From CAVZYN01 sp963779515 (lineage in GTDB: Bacteria > Pseudomonadota > Alphaproteobacteria > Rhizobiales > Hyphomicrobiaceae): DNA of 64,000 nt. Both the position numbers and the translations under genes were made by a program. A model generated the notes under the pieces. The model saw nothing but the letters and a program-made list of their open reading frames with translations, was not told the DNA's origin and did not search any database. Positions 54,914 to 63,609 of the stretch are shown here, piece by piece (position 1 is the first letter of the stretch; every line of letters starts with the position of its first letter). Location: contig CAVZYN010000018.1 of NCBI GenBank assembly GCA_963779515.1, positions 496,001 to 560,000 of the forward strand, given 5' to 3'.

Positions 54914-56328
54914 ACGTTTTCAGGTATCCGCCGAGCACGTCCTCGGTCTTCGGCACATGCTCTTTGATCGGCAGCGCGATGCGCGTGATGTTGAGATAAT
55001 GCTTGTAGGTCATGTTGCCGGAGAAGTTGTTGCCGCCCCACGTGCCGCAGCCCATCGACAGCGAGAACGGCAGGCCGTTGTCGAAGCTGCCGCCGGTCGC
55101 GATCGCGTGGGCCTGATTGACGATCACGCGGCAGACTTTCAGATGTTGGCCGAGATATTCGGGTTGCGCGGTGTCTCTTCGAATGCAAACTGACGGAGTG
55201 CCCCGCGCCTTGGAAATCGTAGATGGATCCGACGATCCGGGCGGCGTCGGAAAAATTTGTCGCGCGATAGACTGTCAGCACCGGCGAGAGCTTCTCGCCC
55301 GAAAAGGGGTGCGACTTGCCAAACCCGCTCTCCTCGACCATCAGGAAGCGTGCCTCCGCCAACTCGGGCCGCGTCAGCCCGGCGGCCTTGGCGATGACGG
55401 GGGCGGATTGCGCAATGAGCGTCGCGGAGAGCTTGCCGCCGGGCCACAACGCCGTCTGCAACCGCGCCTTCTCGTCCGCCGTCAGCAGCACGCCGCCGGC
55501 CCGTGTCAGCGCGGCGAGCGCCTGCGGATAGACCGCCTGATCGATGACGGCGCTATTTTCCGATGAGCAGCTCGTGGCGTTGTCGAACGTCTTGGAACGC
55601 GCGATTTTTGCCGCCGCATCGTCGAGATCCGCACTGGCGTCGATGATGCTCGCGACGTTGCCAGCCCCGACCCCGAACGCCGGTGTTCCGCTGGTGTAGG
55701 CGGCGCGGATGTTGGCTTGCGAACCGGTCGCGACGACGAGATCCGCCTGCCGCATCAGCGCATGCGTGGTGTCCTTCGTCACCGGCGCCGGCAGCATCTG
55801 CACCAGATCGTGCGGCGCGCCGAGCTTGTCGAACTCGGCGTGGATGTATCTGAGTAGCAACGCGCAGGTGGACCAGCCCTTGGGCGACGGCGCAATGATC
55901 ACGGCGTTGCGGCCCTTGAGCGCATTGATGATCTTGTTGGCGGGGGTCGCGCCTGGGTTGGTCGACGGCGTGATCGCCGCAACGACGCCAACGGGCCGTG
56001 CGATCTCCGTGATGCCGCGCGCTTTGTCTTCCGCGATTACGCCGGCGCTCAGCGCGCCATGCAGGTCGCGCAGCAGTCCCAAGGTCTTGCGATGGTTCTT
56101 GGTGATCTTGTCGGCAACGTTGCCGAGGCTTGTATCCTTCACCGCGAGCTCGGCGAGCGCACGATTGCGCCCGGGCTCCAGGATCGCCCAGCCCGCGGCC
56201 GACACCAGAAAATCCGTCTGCACCTGCGTATAGCCATTGATCTTTGCTTGCGCCGCCCGCGCCCGCGCAATCAGGGTCGCGACGATTGCATCCGCCGGAG
56301 ACTGTGTGTCGATGTGTGCTGTCTGCAT
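54903..56328 (-). pseudogene. sauS: Acylating aldehyde dehydrogenase, sulfoacetaldehyde-dehydrogenase-like, frameshifted
   Basis: CoA-acylating aldehyde dehydrogenase of about 474 residues if repaired. From ATG 56328 the frame reads well through ITPSTNPGATPANKIINALKGRNAVIIAPSPKG, the catalytic Cys in FDNATSCSSENS (about 250) and FQGAGHSVSLHS, then turns to Arg-rich nonsense near 55190. Another frame resumes with LGQHLKVCRVIVNQAHAIATGGSFDNGLPFSLSMGCGTWGGNNFS and ends at 54903. The total is one base out of frame, so a single indel near 55160-55190 explains it. SauS makes sulfoacetyl-CoA from sulfoacetaldehyde; the match is from memory. It could be a true pseudogene or a sequencing error. Confidence 0.75.
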
Positions 56329-56357
56329 GCCGTCGCTTTGTGTCTGAGACTGAGAGA

Positions 56358-57347
56358 TCAGTCGGATTTGATGTTGGCCTTACGAATTACTTCGCCCCAC
56401 TTGGCGATCTCGGCTTTGACGACGCCATCGAGATGCTCTGATGTCGATCCCACACCTTCGGCACCTTGCGCGAGAAGCTTTTCACGCACGTCCGGCATCT
56501 TGACGGTCTTGGCGACCGCCTCCTGCCACCGCTGCAGGATCTCCTTGGGCGTTCCGGCGGGCGCGAACATCGCATACCAGGAGTCGACCTCGAAATCGGC
56601 AAAGCCCGACTCGGCAACCGTCGGTACATCGGGAAACACGGCGCTGCGCGTTTTAGTCGAGACCGCGAGCGCACGCACCTTGCCGGATTTGACGTGCGAG
56701 GCCGCCGCCGGAATCGACACCCACAGCAGCGGGATCTGCCCGCCCATCACATCGACCATGGCGGGCCCCCCACCACGATAAGGCACATGCTGCATCTTCG
56801 TGCCGGCCTGAATGTCGAGGAGTGCGCCTGCGATGTGTCCCGGCGATCCGTTGCCGACCGAGCCGTAATTGAGGCTCTCAGGTTTCGCCTTCGCGAGTGT
56901 GATCAGATCCTTGAAGGATTTCGCGTCGAAGCCGGGATTGGCCACCAGAATCTGCGGCAGCGATGCGACCGTCGCGATCGAGTTGAAAGCCTTGATCGTG
57001 TCGAACGGCAGCCCCGGAATGAGCCCCGGATTGATCGTGTGCGACGACAGCGTGAACAGCAGCGTGTAGCCATCCGGCGCGGATTTCGCGACCGCGTCCG
57101 AGCCGATCGATCCGCCAGCGCCACCGCGATTGTCGATAATGATCGTCGCGTTCATCGCCGCCGCCAGCGGCTCTTGCACGATGCGCGCGATCACGTCCGT
57201 GCCGCCGCCCGGCGGATATGGCACGACGAACCTGACAGGCTTGTTCGGATAGGCGCCTTGCGCTCGTGCCAACGGGCTCAAGCTCGCAAGTCCCATCCCG
57301 CCTAGTCCCAACACCGCGCGGCGATTGATCCCCAGTATCTTGGTCAT
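56358..57347 (-). CDS. Bug/TctC-family substrate-binding protein
   Basis: Extracytoplasmic receptor, 329 residues from ATG 57347 (GGGAG upstream). The signal NRRAVLGLGGMGLASLSPLARAQG has a twin-arginine look, suggesting Tat export. The mature part has YPNKPVRFVVPYPPGGGTDVIARIV, IIDNRGGAGGSIGSDAVAKSAPDGYTLLF, NYGSVGNGSPGHIAGALL and PDVPTVAESGFADFEVDSWYAMFAPAGTP. It lies 29 bp upstream of the acylating dehydrogenase and may deliver the carboxylate or sulfonate used by that pathway. No TctA/TctB permease is in the window. Confidence 0.93.
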   Translation of the reverse strand: MTKILGINRRAVLGLGGMGLASLSPLARAQGAYPNKPVRFVVPYPPGGGTDVIARIVQEPLAAAMNATIIIDNRGGAGGSIGSDAVAKSAPDGYTLLFTLSSHTINPGLIPGLPFDTIKAFNSIATVASLPQILVANPGFDAKSFKDLITLAKAKPESLNYGSVGNGSPGHIAGALLDIQAGTKMQHVPYRGGGPAMVDVMGGQIPLLWVSIPAAASHVKSGKVRALAVSTKTRSAVFPDVPTVAESGFADFEVDSWYAMFAPAGTPKEILQRWQEAVAKTVKMPDVREKLLAQGAEGVGSTSEHLDGVVKAEIAKWGEVIRKANIKSD

Positions 57348-57472
57348 GGTCCGCTCCCGGCGACGATTTCTCGGCACCGTGGGCCATTCAGGAGCCGAGA
57401 TCAAGCGGCGAGCGCTGGCGAATGGAACCATCGTTCCAAATGATGGATCGACGAGCCTGGCGCGGACGAAAA

Positions 57473-57512
57473 AGCACGTCCAAGCGGGCCAGCCGGCCCG
57501 CTTGGACGTGCT
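57473..57512 (-). terminator. Perfect 18-bp stem terminator after the PilZ gene
   Basis: AGCACGTCCAAGCGGGCC pairs exactly with GGCCCGCTTGGACGTGCT across the loop AGCC (GGCT on the minus strand). On the minus strand the stem is followed by TTTT, so it ends the PilZ transcript 16 bp after its stop. It is one of the most stable hairpins in the window. Confidence 0.9.
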
Positions 57513-57527
57513 ACGATGCTCTCAGTG

Positions 57528-57887
57528 TTAGCTGTGCGCTCGCATAGCTTCGCGGATGCCGAGCACGACTTCCTGCCCGTTGGGGCGCTTTTCCGTCACC
57601 GCGACGGCATAAGCCCGCGGGAAGAACACGCCCACCATATTGTCGCGCCGGTGGCGGACATCGCAGAGCGTCTCGAACTTGAATTCGTCGATGACGAGGC
57701 GGAACTGATAGGCCTCGGGCGGGCGATCGGGGAACTCGATCAGGGCGCCGGCGACGGAAAAGTTCCGCACGAGGCAAGCTTGGCGCGGGCATCCGGGCAC
57801 AATCACCCAGGCGTGCCACAGTGTGTTGCGGCGGCCGAATTTCCGCTTTTCGTGGCCATCAATGCTGGTCGGTAAAGCCATACGCAT
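57528..57887 (-). CDS. PilZ-domain protein
   Basis: Single PilZ domain of 119 residues, expected to bind cyclic di-GMP. Visible are the basic KRKFGRRNTLWHAWV start, which carries the RxxxR-type motif (EKRKFGRR), and the NFSVAGALIEF turn ((D/N)xSxxG). Single-domain PilZ proteins act as adaptors for motility, exopolysaccharide or cell-cycle control. ATG 57887 and ATG 57881 are both possible starts. It is monocistronic with a strong terminator; the divergent or upstream neighbour is the molybdenum hydroxylase large subunit gene. Confidence 0.88.
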   Translation of the reverse strand: MRMALPTSIDGHEKRKFGRRNTLWHAWVIVPGCPRQACLVRNFSVAGALIEFPDRPPEAYQFRLVIDEFKFETLCDVRHRRDNMVGVFFPRAYAVAVTEKRPNGQEVVLGIREAMRAHS

Positions 57888-57990
57888 ACTCCAGTGAAAG
57901 CGGCAGCATGCACGATCGGCTTGAAAACTCCGTTAAAGGTCGATCGAATTTTGTAAGACTTCGGCAAGGAATTGGGTTCGGAGAACGACG

Positions 57991-60390
57991 CTATCCCAGG
58001 CTGCGCGCTCTCACCTTCCCCAACGCGGCGAGAATGCGTTCGGGCGTAAACGGTTGCGCGAAGACTTTGACGCCGAAGGGTTTGAGCGCGTCGTTGATCG
58101 CGTTCATCAGTGCGGCGGGCGCGCCAGCGGTGCCGGCTTCGCCTGCGCCCTTGGCCCCGAGCAGGCTCTCCTTCGTCGGTGTTTCGACATGGCCGACGTG
58201 GATGTCCGGCATCTCGGCGGCCATCGGCACCAGATAGTCGGCCATCGAGCCGATCAGCAGCTGGCCCTCGGGCGAGTAGGTGCAATGCTCATAAAGCGCG
58301 CCGCCGATGCCCTGCACCACGCCGCCGCGGACTTGCTCATCCACAAGCAGTGGATTGATAATGCGGCCGCAGTCTTCGACGCACCAGTGCTTCCTGAGAT
58401 CGACCATGCCGGTGTCGACGTCGACGTCCAAGACGCTCGCCTGGATCCCGTTCGTGAAGGCGAACGGGAACTCCTTGGTGATGAAGTGGCGGGTCTGCAT
58501 GAGTTCGCGCGGCAGATCGGGCGGGAGCGTATCGCCGCGGAAATAGACGATGCGGCCGAGCTCCGCGAGCGGCATGCGCACCGCACCCGTCGCCTTGTCG
58601 ACAATGTTGCCATTGACGAGATCGAGGGTGTCAGGCGCCGCTTGCAGCATCGCGCCAGCGACTTTCAGCGCCGCGATTCTGGTCGCGATACCCGCCTGCA
58701 ACGCCGCTTCGCCGCCGATGCCGGCGCCACGGCACGCCCACGTACCACCGCCATAAGGCGTTGTCAGGGTGTCGCCGGTGATGACGCGGACGGTCTCGAT
58801 CGGCACGCCGACGCCTTCAGCGACGATTTGGCGAATGATCGCTTCCGTGCCTTGACCTTGCTCTGTGACGCCGGTCGCGGCGACGACCGAGCCGTCGGGA
58901 TCGATGCGCACGGTGCAGCCGTCTTGCGCCGAGATGCGCGCGCCGCCGATGCCGTACATGAAGGGCGATGGGTTGGTGAGCTCGATGAAGCTCGCAAAGC
59001 CAATGCCGCGGTGAATGCCCTTCGCACGCAGCCGCTCCTGCGCGGCGCGCTCTGCCGGATAGTCCATCATCTCGAGCAGGCGTCCGAGCGACTGGATATG
59101 CGAGAGTCCCTCGAACTTCATGCCGGCAGGTGACGAGCGTGGATAAGTCCCGTCCTTCATCAGGTTGCGCAGCCGGAAGCTGATTGGATCGAGACCCATG
59201 GCCTCCGCCGCGAGATCGACGAGACCTTCCGTCACTGTCGTCGCGATCGGGTGACCAACGGCACGGTACTGGCACGTCGGCGTCTTGTTCTGCAGGACGA
59301 CCGTGGTCCGGGCGCGATAGTTCGCGAAGTCGTACGGCCCACCGACCAGATTGACGACCTGGTTGCCCTCGACCGCGCTGGTGCGCGGATAGACGGAGTA
59401 GGGCCCGATACCCGTCAAATCGTCGATGTCGAACGCCGTGATGCGGCCCTCGGCATCGACCGCCATGCGGCCCTTGATGCGATGATCGCGCGCATGAATG
59501 TCGCTGGAGAAACTTTCCAGACGATCGGCGATGAACTTGACCGGCCGTCCCATCAGCTTGGCGATCAGTGCGGTTGCGACTTCGTCCGGGTAGGTGTGCA
59601 CCTTGATGCCGTAACTGCCGCCGATGTCGCCGCAGATCACGCGCACATCACCTTCGGCCATTCGGAAGTGCTTGGCGAAGATCCCTTGCATCATGTGCGG
59701 GGCTTGGGTCGCATGATAGGCAGTGAGCTTGCCGCTGGCGCGATTATACTCGGCGAGGATTGAGCGCGGTTCGAGCGTCAGGCCGGTGTGCCGCCCCGTA
59801 TGGAACGTCGCCTCGACAACCTTGTGTGCGGTTCGAAACGCTTCCTCCACATTGCCGCTTTCGTTGACGCGCTGAAACACCAGGTTGTCGCCGAGCTCGG
59901 GGTGGATCACCGGCGTCGCTTTGTCGAGGGCGGCTTCCATGTCGACGGCGGCGGGCAAAGGATCGTAGTCGATGACGAGCTTGGCGATGCCGTCTTCCGC
60001 GATGGCGCGCGTCTCCGCAACCACCGCGACCACAGCCTCGCCGTGCCACGTTGCTGTCGTGATCGGCAGCGGATACTGCGGCGCCGACTTCATGCCCTTC
60101 AAATGCGCGAGCACCGCGACCCAGGGATCGCAATGCGGCTGCAAATCCTTGCCCGTGAAGACGCGCACGACGCCCGGCACGTTCAATGTTTCTGTCGCAT
60201 CGACGCGGACGATCTTGGCGTGCGCATGCGGGCTCCGCGCGTAAGCGACATGCACCATGCGTGGCAGCACCACGTCATCGACATACTGGCCGCGCCCTTC
60301 GACGAGCTTTGCGGTGTTGGGGCGCGGAATCGACTTGCCGATGTAGGAGTTCGGCAGATCGACGGTGCGAGGATCGATGATTTGGGTCAT
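57991..60390 (-). CDS. Molybdenum hydroxylase large (Mo-cofactor) subunit
   Basis: Xanthine-dehydrogenase-family catalytic subunit, 799 residues, starting at ATG 60390, which overlaps the small-subunit stop as ATGA. Visible are YIGKSIPRPNTAKLVEGRGQYVDDV, GGSYGIKVHTYPDE (257-270) and the catalytic Glu751 in GAKGAGEAG. The active-site loop reads QYRAVGHP (374-381). Form I CO dehydrogenase has AYRCSFR there and form II AYRGAGR, so this is neither; a purine, nicotinate, quinoline or aldehyde substrate is possible. Assembly with the two genes upstream gives an L-S-M enzyme. Cytoplasmic. Confidence 0.93.
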   Translation of the reverse strand: MTQIIDPRTVDLPNSYIGKSIPRPNTAKLVEGRGQYVDDVVLPRMVHVAYARSPHAHAKIVRVDATETLNVPGVVRVFTGKDLQPHCDPWVAVLAHLKGMKSAPQYPLPITTATWHGEAVVAVVAETRAIAEDGIAKLVIDYDPLPAAVDMEAALDKATPVIHPELGDNLVFQRVNESGNVEEAFRTAHKVVEATFHTGRHTGLTLEPRSILAEYNRASGKLTAYHATQAPHMMQGIFAKHFRMAEGDVRVICGDIGGSYGIKVHTYPDEVATALIAKLMGRPVKFIADRLESFSSDIHARDHRIKGRMAVDAEGRITAFDIDDLTGIGPYSVYPRTSAVEGNQVVNLVGGPYDFANYRARTTVVLQNKTPTCQYRAVGHPIATTVTEGLVDLAAEAMGLDPISFRLRNLMKDGTYPRSSPAGMKFEGLSHIQSLGRLLEMMDYPAERAAQERLRAKGIHRGIGFASFIELTNPSPFMYGIGGARISAQDGCTVRIDPDGSVVAATGVTEQGQGTEAIIRQIVAEGVGVPIETVRVITGDTLTTPYGGGTWACRGAGIGGEAALQAGIATRIAALKVAGAMLQAAPDTLDLVNGNIVDKATGAVRMPLAELGRIVYFRGDTLPPDLPRELMQTRHFITKEFPFAFTNGIQASVLDVDVDTGMVDLRKHWCVEDCGRIINPLLVDEQVRGGVVQGIGGALYEHCTYSPEGQLLIGSMADYLVPMAAEMPDIHVGHVETPTKESLLGAKGAGEAGTAGAPAALMNAINDALKPFGVKVFAQPFTPERILAALGKVRARSLG

Positions 60391-60878
60391 GCAGCACCTT
60401 TGGCAGCGGCGCGCGCCTTGGCGACGGTCTCGACAGCATCGACGATGGCTTGGTAGCCGGTACAGCGGCAGTAGTTGCCGGAGATATGTTCGCGGATCTC
60501 GTCGCGCGTCGGTGTTGTGTTCGAGGCCAGCAGATCCGCCGCCGTCATCAGCATGCCGGGCGTGCAATAGCCGCACTGTGATGCGTTCCGGGCAATGAAC
60601 GCGTCTTGCAGATCCCGGATCGTGTTGTTGTCCGAAAGTCCCTCGATCGTCTCGACGACGGCACCGTCGAGTTGGGCCGCAAGCACCAAGCAGCCGCGCA
60701 CGATCTGGCCGTCGAGCTTGAGCGTGCAGGCGCCGCACACGCCATGCTCGCAACCCGCGTGCGCGCCCATCAGACCGAGATCAAGGCGGAGAAAGTCGAT
60801 CAGGTGACGGCGCGCTTCGACGCGGCGGCTGACGCGCTCGCCGTTGACCGTCATGGTGACATCGATTGAGGTGTGCAT
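60387..60878 (-). CDS. Molybdenum hydroxylase small [2Fe-2S] subunit
   Basis: Electron-transfer subunit, 163 residues from ATG 60878 (AGGGA upstream); a TTG at 60896 is less likely. Two iron-sulfur clusters are indicated: plant-ferredoxin-type GCEHGVCGACT with the later Cys in VRGCLVLA, and the four-helix type CGYCTPGML with NYCRCTGY. It passes electrons from the molybdenum centre to FAD. It overlaps the large subunit by 4 bases and begins 14 bp after the medium-subunit stop. Confidence 0.95.
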   Translation of the reverse strand: MHTSIDVTMTVNGERVSRRVEARRHLIDFLRLDLGLMGAHAGCEHGVCGACTLKLDGQIVRGCLVLAAQLDGAVVETIEGLSDNNTIRDLQDAFIARNASQCGYCTPGMLMTAADLLASNTTPTRDEIREHISGNYCRCTGYQAIVDAVETVAKARAAAKGAA

Positions 60879-60892
60879 GTGAGCGAGTCCCT

Positions 60893-61747
60893 TCAAGCGG
60901 TCAATTTGGCGATGGCGCGGCGCAGTAGTGTGCGCGCCAGCTGCCGCTTCATGTCGGGGCCGCCGTGCGGATCGGCTGGCGGATCGAGATCGTGATCGAG
61001 CGCGGCGGTCGCAGCCGCGAACACGCCCGGCGTCAGCGTCTTGCCGTCGACGGCGGCGGCGGCCCGGGTGGCGGTGACAGGTCCCGGACCGACACCGAAG
61101 AACACGAAGCGAGGTTCGCTGATCGTCGTCCCCGTGACCATGCCGCGCGCGACGACGCCGGCCATGGCATAGTCGCCCGCGCGGCGTGTGAGTTCCAGGA
61201 TCGTTGCCCGTTCGCCCGCTGCCACGCGCGGAAACTCGACGGCCTTGATCAATTCCTTGGGCCGCAGCGCCGTCGTGAAGAGACCCGTGAAAAAGTCCGC
61301 CGCCGCGATCCGCCGTTCGCCGGCCGCACTTGCCGTGATGATCGTCGCGTCGAGGGCAACGCAGCAGGCGGGAAGCTCGGCAGCCGGATCCGCGTAGGCG
61401 AGCGAGCCGCCAATGGTACCGCGATTGCGGATCGCGGTGTGGGCGATCAGCGGCACGGCCTCATGCAGCAGCGGCACAAGCGTCTTCACCGCGTCGTGGC
61501 GTCCGAGCTCGGCGTGCGTAGTCAGCGCGCCGACGCGCACGTTCTCTCCTTCCGCGCTGATGCCCTTCAAGTCGGCCACCCGCGAGATATCGACGAGAGC
61601 GTCCGGTTCCGACAACCGGAAAGCCAGCGCCGCCAGTAGACTCTGTCCGCCTGCGAGCAGTTGCGCGGTTGGCCCCGCCGCACTCCAGAGCGAGAAAATA
61701 TCCGCCAGCGATCCAGCCCGCGCATAGCGATAAGGCGGCGCTTTCAT
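60893..61747 (-). CDS. Molybdenum hydroxylase medium (FAD) subunit
   Basis: FAD-binding subunit, 284 residues from ATG 61747 (GGAGG upstream). The FAD motifs are LLAGGQSLLAALAFRL (about 30-45) and TIGGSLAYADPAAELPA (about 110-126). The C-terminal CO-dehydrogenase flavoprotein domain follows from about residue 170. It is the first gene of the M-S-L operon. No maturation genes (CoxD/E/F or MCD chaperones) follow in this window, unlike typical cox operons. Confidence 0.93.
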   Translation of the reverse strand: MKAPPYRYARAGSLADIFSLWSAAGPTAQLLAGGQSLLAALAFRLSEPDALVDISRVADLKGISAEGENVRVGALTTHAELGRHDAVKTLVPLLHEAVPLIAHTAIRNRGTIGGSLAYADPAAELPACCVALDATIITASAAGERRIAAADFFTGLFTTALRPKELIKAVEFPRVAAGERATILELTRRAGDYAMAGVVARGMVTGTTISEPRFVFFGVGPGPVTATRAAAAVDGKTLTPGVFAAATAALDHDLDPPADPHGGPDMKRQLARTLLRRAIAKLTA

Positions 61748-61992
61748 GAGTCGTCCTCCAGGCTCGGGCCCTTGGGTATCGAGCCTCACGTTATTGTCAT
61801 TCTGAGCACGATACGAGCGGCGGCGTGGGCGAGCAAGAGCCTCAAGTACGCGCTGACAACCGGCGCGATCCTGATGTAGGCTGCAGCGACCGGCCGGCCA
61901 AGCGTTGCAACAGATCGTTGCGCGTTTGCGTGATGGGGGGCTTCACGGGTGTCCAGAGGGAAGCGGGCATCCAACTCCAAGGAGTAAGCCCA

Positions 61993-62412
61993 ATGAAGGT
62001 CAAAGAAGCGATGCACAAGGGTGTCGAGTGGGTTCAGCCGAGCGCCAAGCTCAGTGAGATCGCCGCCATCATGAAGAAGCATGACATCGGATCGGTTCCG
62101 GTGGGCGAGAATGACCGCCTCGTGGGCATGGTGACGGATCGCGACATTGTTTGCCGCGCCTTCACCGGCGGCAAGGATCCAGCCAAACTCACGGCCAAGG
62201 ACGTGATGACGGCCGGCGTCGTCTACTGCCGCGAGAGCGAAGATCTCGCCGAGGCCATCCGTACCATGGAGCAGAAGAAGGTGCGGCGGCTTCCGGTCAT
62301 CAGCGACGACAAGCGGATGGTTGGCATTTTGTCGCTCGGGGACGTCAGTCACGCGGGTCCGCGCGAAATGACCGCCGAAATGGCGCGCGCCGTCAGCGGC
62401 CATCATCATTGA
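61993..62412 (+). CDS. CBS-pair domain protein
   Basis: A stand-alone Bateman module of 139 residues from ATG 61993 (AAGGAGTAAGCCCA upstream). CBS1 covers about 8-58 (VQPSAKLSEIAAIMKKHDIGSVPV, LVGMVTDRDIVCR) and CBS2 about 70-125 (VVYCRESEDLAEAIRTMEQKKVRRLPVI, MVGILSLGDVSHA). It ends in HHH. Such proteins bind adenosyl ligands (AMP, ATP, SAM) and regulate partners. It is divergent from the molybdenum hydroxylase operon and convergent with gcrA. Confidence 0.92.
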   Translation: MKVKEAMHKGVEWVQPSAKLSEIAAIMKKHDIGSVPVGENDRLVGMVTDRDIVCRAFTGGKDPAKLTAKDVMTAGVVYCRESEDLAEAIRTMEQKKVRRLPVISDDKRMVGILSLGDVSHAGPREMTAEMARAVSGHHH

Positions 62413-62424
62413 TCGCACGCCAGC

Positions 62425-62466
62425 AAAAAAGAAGACCGCGAGCCGCCCCCGCGGTTCACGGTCTTC
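62425..62466 (-). terminator. Terminator for gcrA
   Basis: GAAGACCG (62431-62438) pairs with CGGTCTTC (62459-62466), with an inner CGCGG-type stem. On the minus strand the stem is followed by TTTTTT (62430-62425). It serves gcrA on that strand; the plus-strand side has no T-run. Confidence 0.85.
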
Positions 62467-62519
62467 TCCCCCCGCTTCGCCGGCGCGCGCAATGAAGGGC
62501 GCCTAGCGTCGCTATCCGG

Positions 62520-63095
62520 TTACTCTTTCACGTCGTCCGCGAATGCCACGGCCGGCGATGCTTGCACGACTTCGGGCGCCGTGATGGGCAAGTGGTGACC
62601 GCCATCGCGGTCACGACGGCGTGCCTGCGGCGGCTGGAACGCGCGCCGTGCGTGGAACTCGCAATAGGGCAGGCCATTGACTTTCTTCTTGCCGCAGAAA
62701 TGGAACTCCGCGTGTTGCGGGTCGCCGATCGGCCAACGGCAATCGCTCTCCAAGAGCGTGGTGATGAACTTGCGTTCTTTCTCCGGGATCACCAGCTCTT
62801 CGACCGGCGACACGTAGGGCTCGGCGTCCCCCTGATAAAGCTGGCGCAGCGCCGGATTGCCCGACTGGTTGAAGCGCGGCTTGTTCGATTGCACGCGCTT
62901 GGCCACCTGCTGGCGGCGCGGCCGCATTGATTTCATGCGCGAGGTTGTGGCCCGGCCCGAGAGGCCGAGGCGGTGGACTTTGCCGATCACGGCGTTGCGC
63001 GTCACGCCGCCGAGGCGGCCCGCGATCTGGCTGGCGCTCAATCCTTCGGACCACAGCTTTTTCAGTTGCTCGACCCGTTCATCGTTCCAGGACAT
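62520..63095 (-). CDS. gcrA: GcrA cell-cycle regulator
   Basis: Alphaproteobacterial transcription cofactor that binds sigma-70 RNA polymerase and acts at promoters carrying CcrM-methylated GANTC sites. I start at ATG 63095 (MSWNDERVEQLKKLWSEGLSASQIAGRLG), with GGAG upstream; ATG 63107 would add four residues. The N-terminal HTH is at about 1-45 (GGVTRNAVIGKVHRLGLSGRA), then a basic linker, then a C-terminal sigma-interaction domain with CRWPIGDPQHAEFHFCGKKKVNGLPYCEFHARRAF. The 191-residue length includes a tail rich in Pro and Val. It marks the organism as alphaproteobacterial with a CtrA-type cell cycle. Confidence 0.95.
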   Translation of the reverse strand: MSWNDERVEQLKKLWSEGLSASQIAGRLGGVTRNAVIGKVHRLGLSGRATTSRMKSMRPRRQQVAKRVQSNKPRFNQSGNPALRQLYQGDAEPYVSPVEELVIPEKERKFITTLLESDCRWPIGDPQHAEFHFCGKKKVNGLPYCEFHARRAFQPPQARRRDRDGGHHLPITAPEVVQASPAVAFADDVKE

Positions 63096-63609
63096 CACCG
63101 GCTCCATAGTTCTTGCTGAGGCCGGCGCACACAGGCGCAGCCCCGGGGGCGCGATCAACGGTGTCGGAGACGAGCACGTGTGCGCACAGGCGCAGACGGC
63201 ATCTCCGATCCGATCGATCGGCTGACGGACGCTGGAAGCAACAAATTGACGCTGAACGAGGAACTGACGCTGTCGCGCAACAGGCGCGCCCGGATACAAA
63301 CCGGAGATCGAACTCACCCGACGAGGGCACGACGCGTACAGGACAGAGCCAACGACTTTTGGATCGCAAGACGCGCGATATGTCGTGGCTAACGAGGATC
63401 AACCTACAACAGGCCGTCTTGCAGGCTCAAGCACAAGCCGCATCGCAACAGGGGTTGACGGTCGCCAAGTGGCCGATTCGACACAAAACCGGCGACGGAT
63501 CATGGCTGACACAACCCGCCCACAGACGGCCACTGGGGACGACTCGAATCGCGATTGACAGAATGGTTGAGCAACAGGTCGCCGCCCGGCCTTAGCAATC
63601 AAGGAAAGT
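63096..63609. other. 514-bp region upstream of gcrA, no confident gene
   Basis: No reading frame here looks like protein on either strand; one open plus-strand frame is Gln/Arg-rich and lacks a ribosome site. GANTC sites cluster at 63476 (GATTC), 63541 (GACTC) and 63546 (GAATC), the last two adjoining, and this may be the gcrA promoter region. Otherwise nothing is recognised. Confidence 0.5.

Noticed and set aside
57991..61747. Form I or II aerobic CO dehydrogenase
   Set aside because: The large subunit lacks both AYRCSFR and AYRGAGR loops and no coxD/E/F genes follow.
63113..63595. 160-codon plus-strand frame upstream of gcrA
   Set aside because: Arg/Gln-rich low-complexity translation, no ribosome site, and it covers the likely gcrA promoter region.
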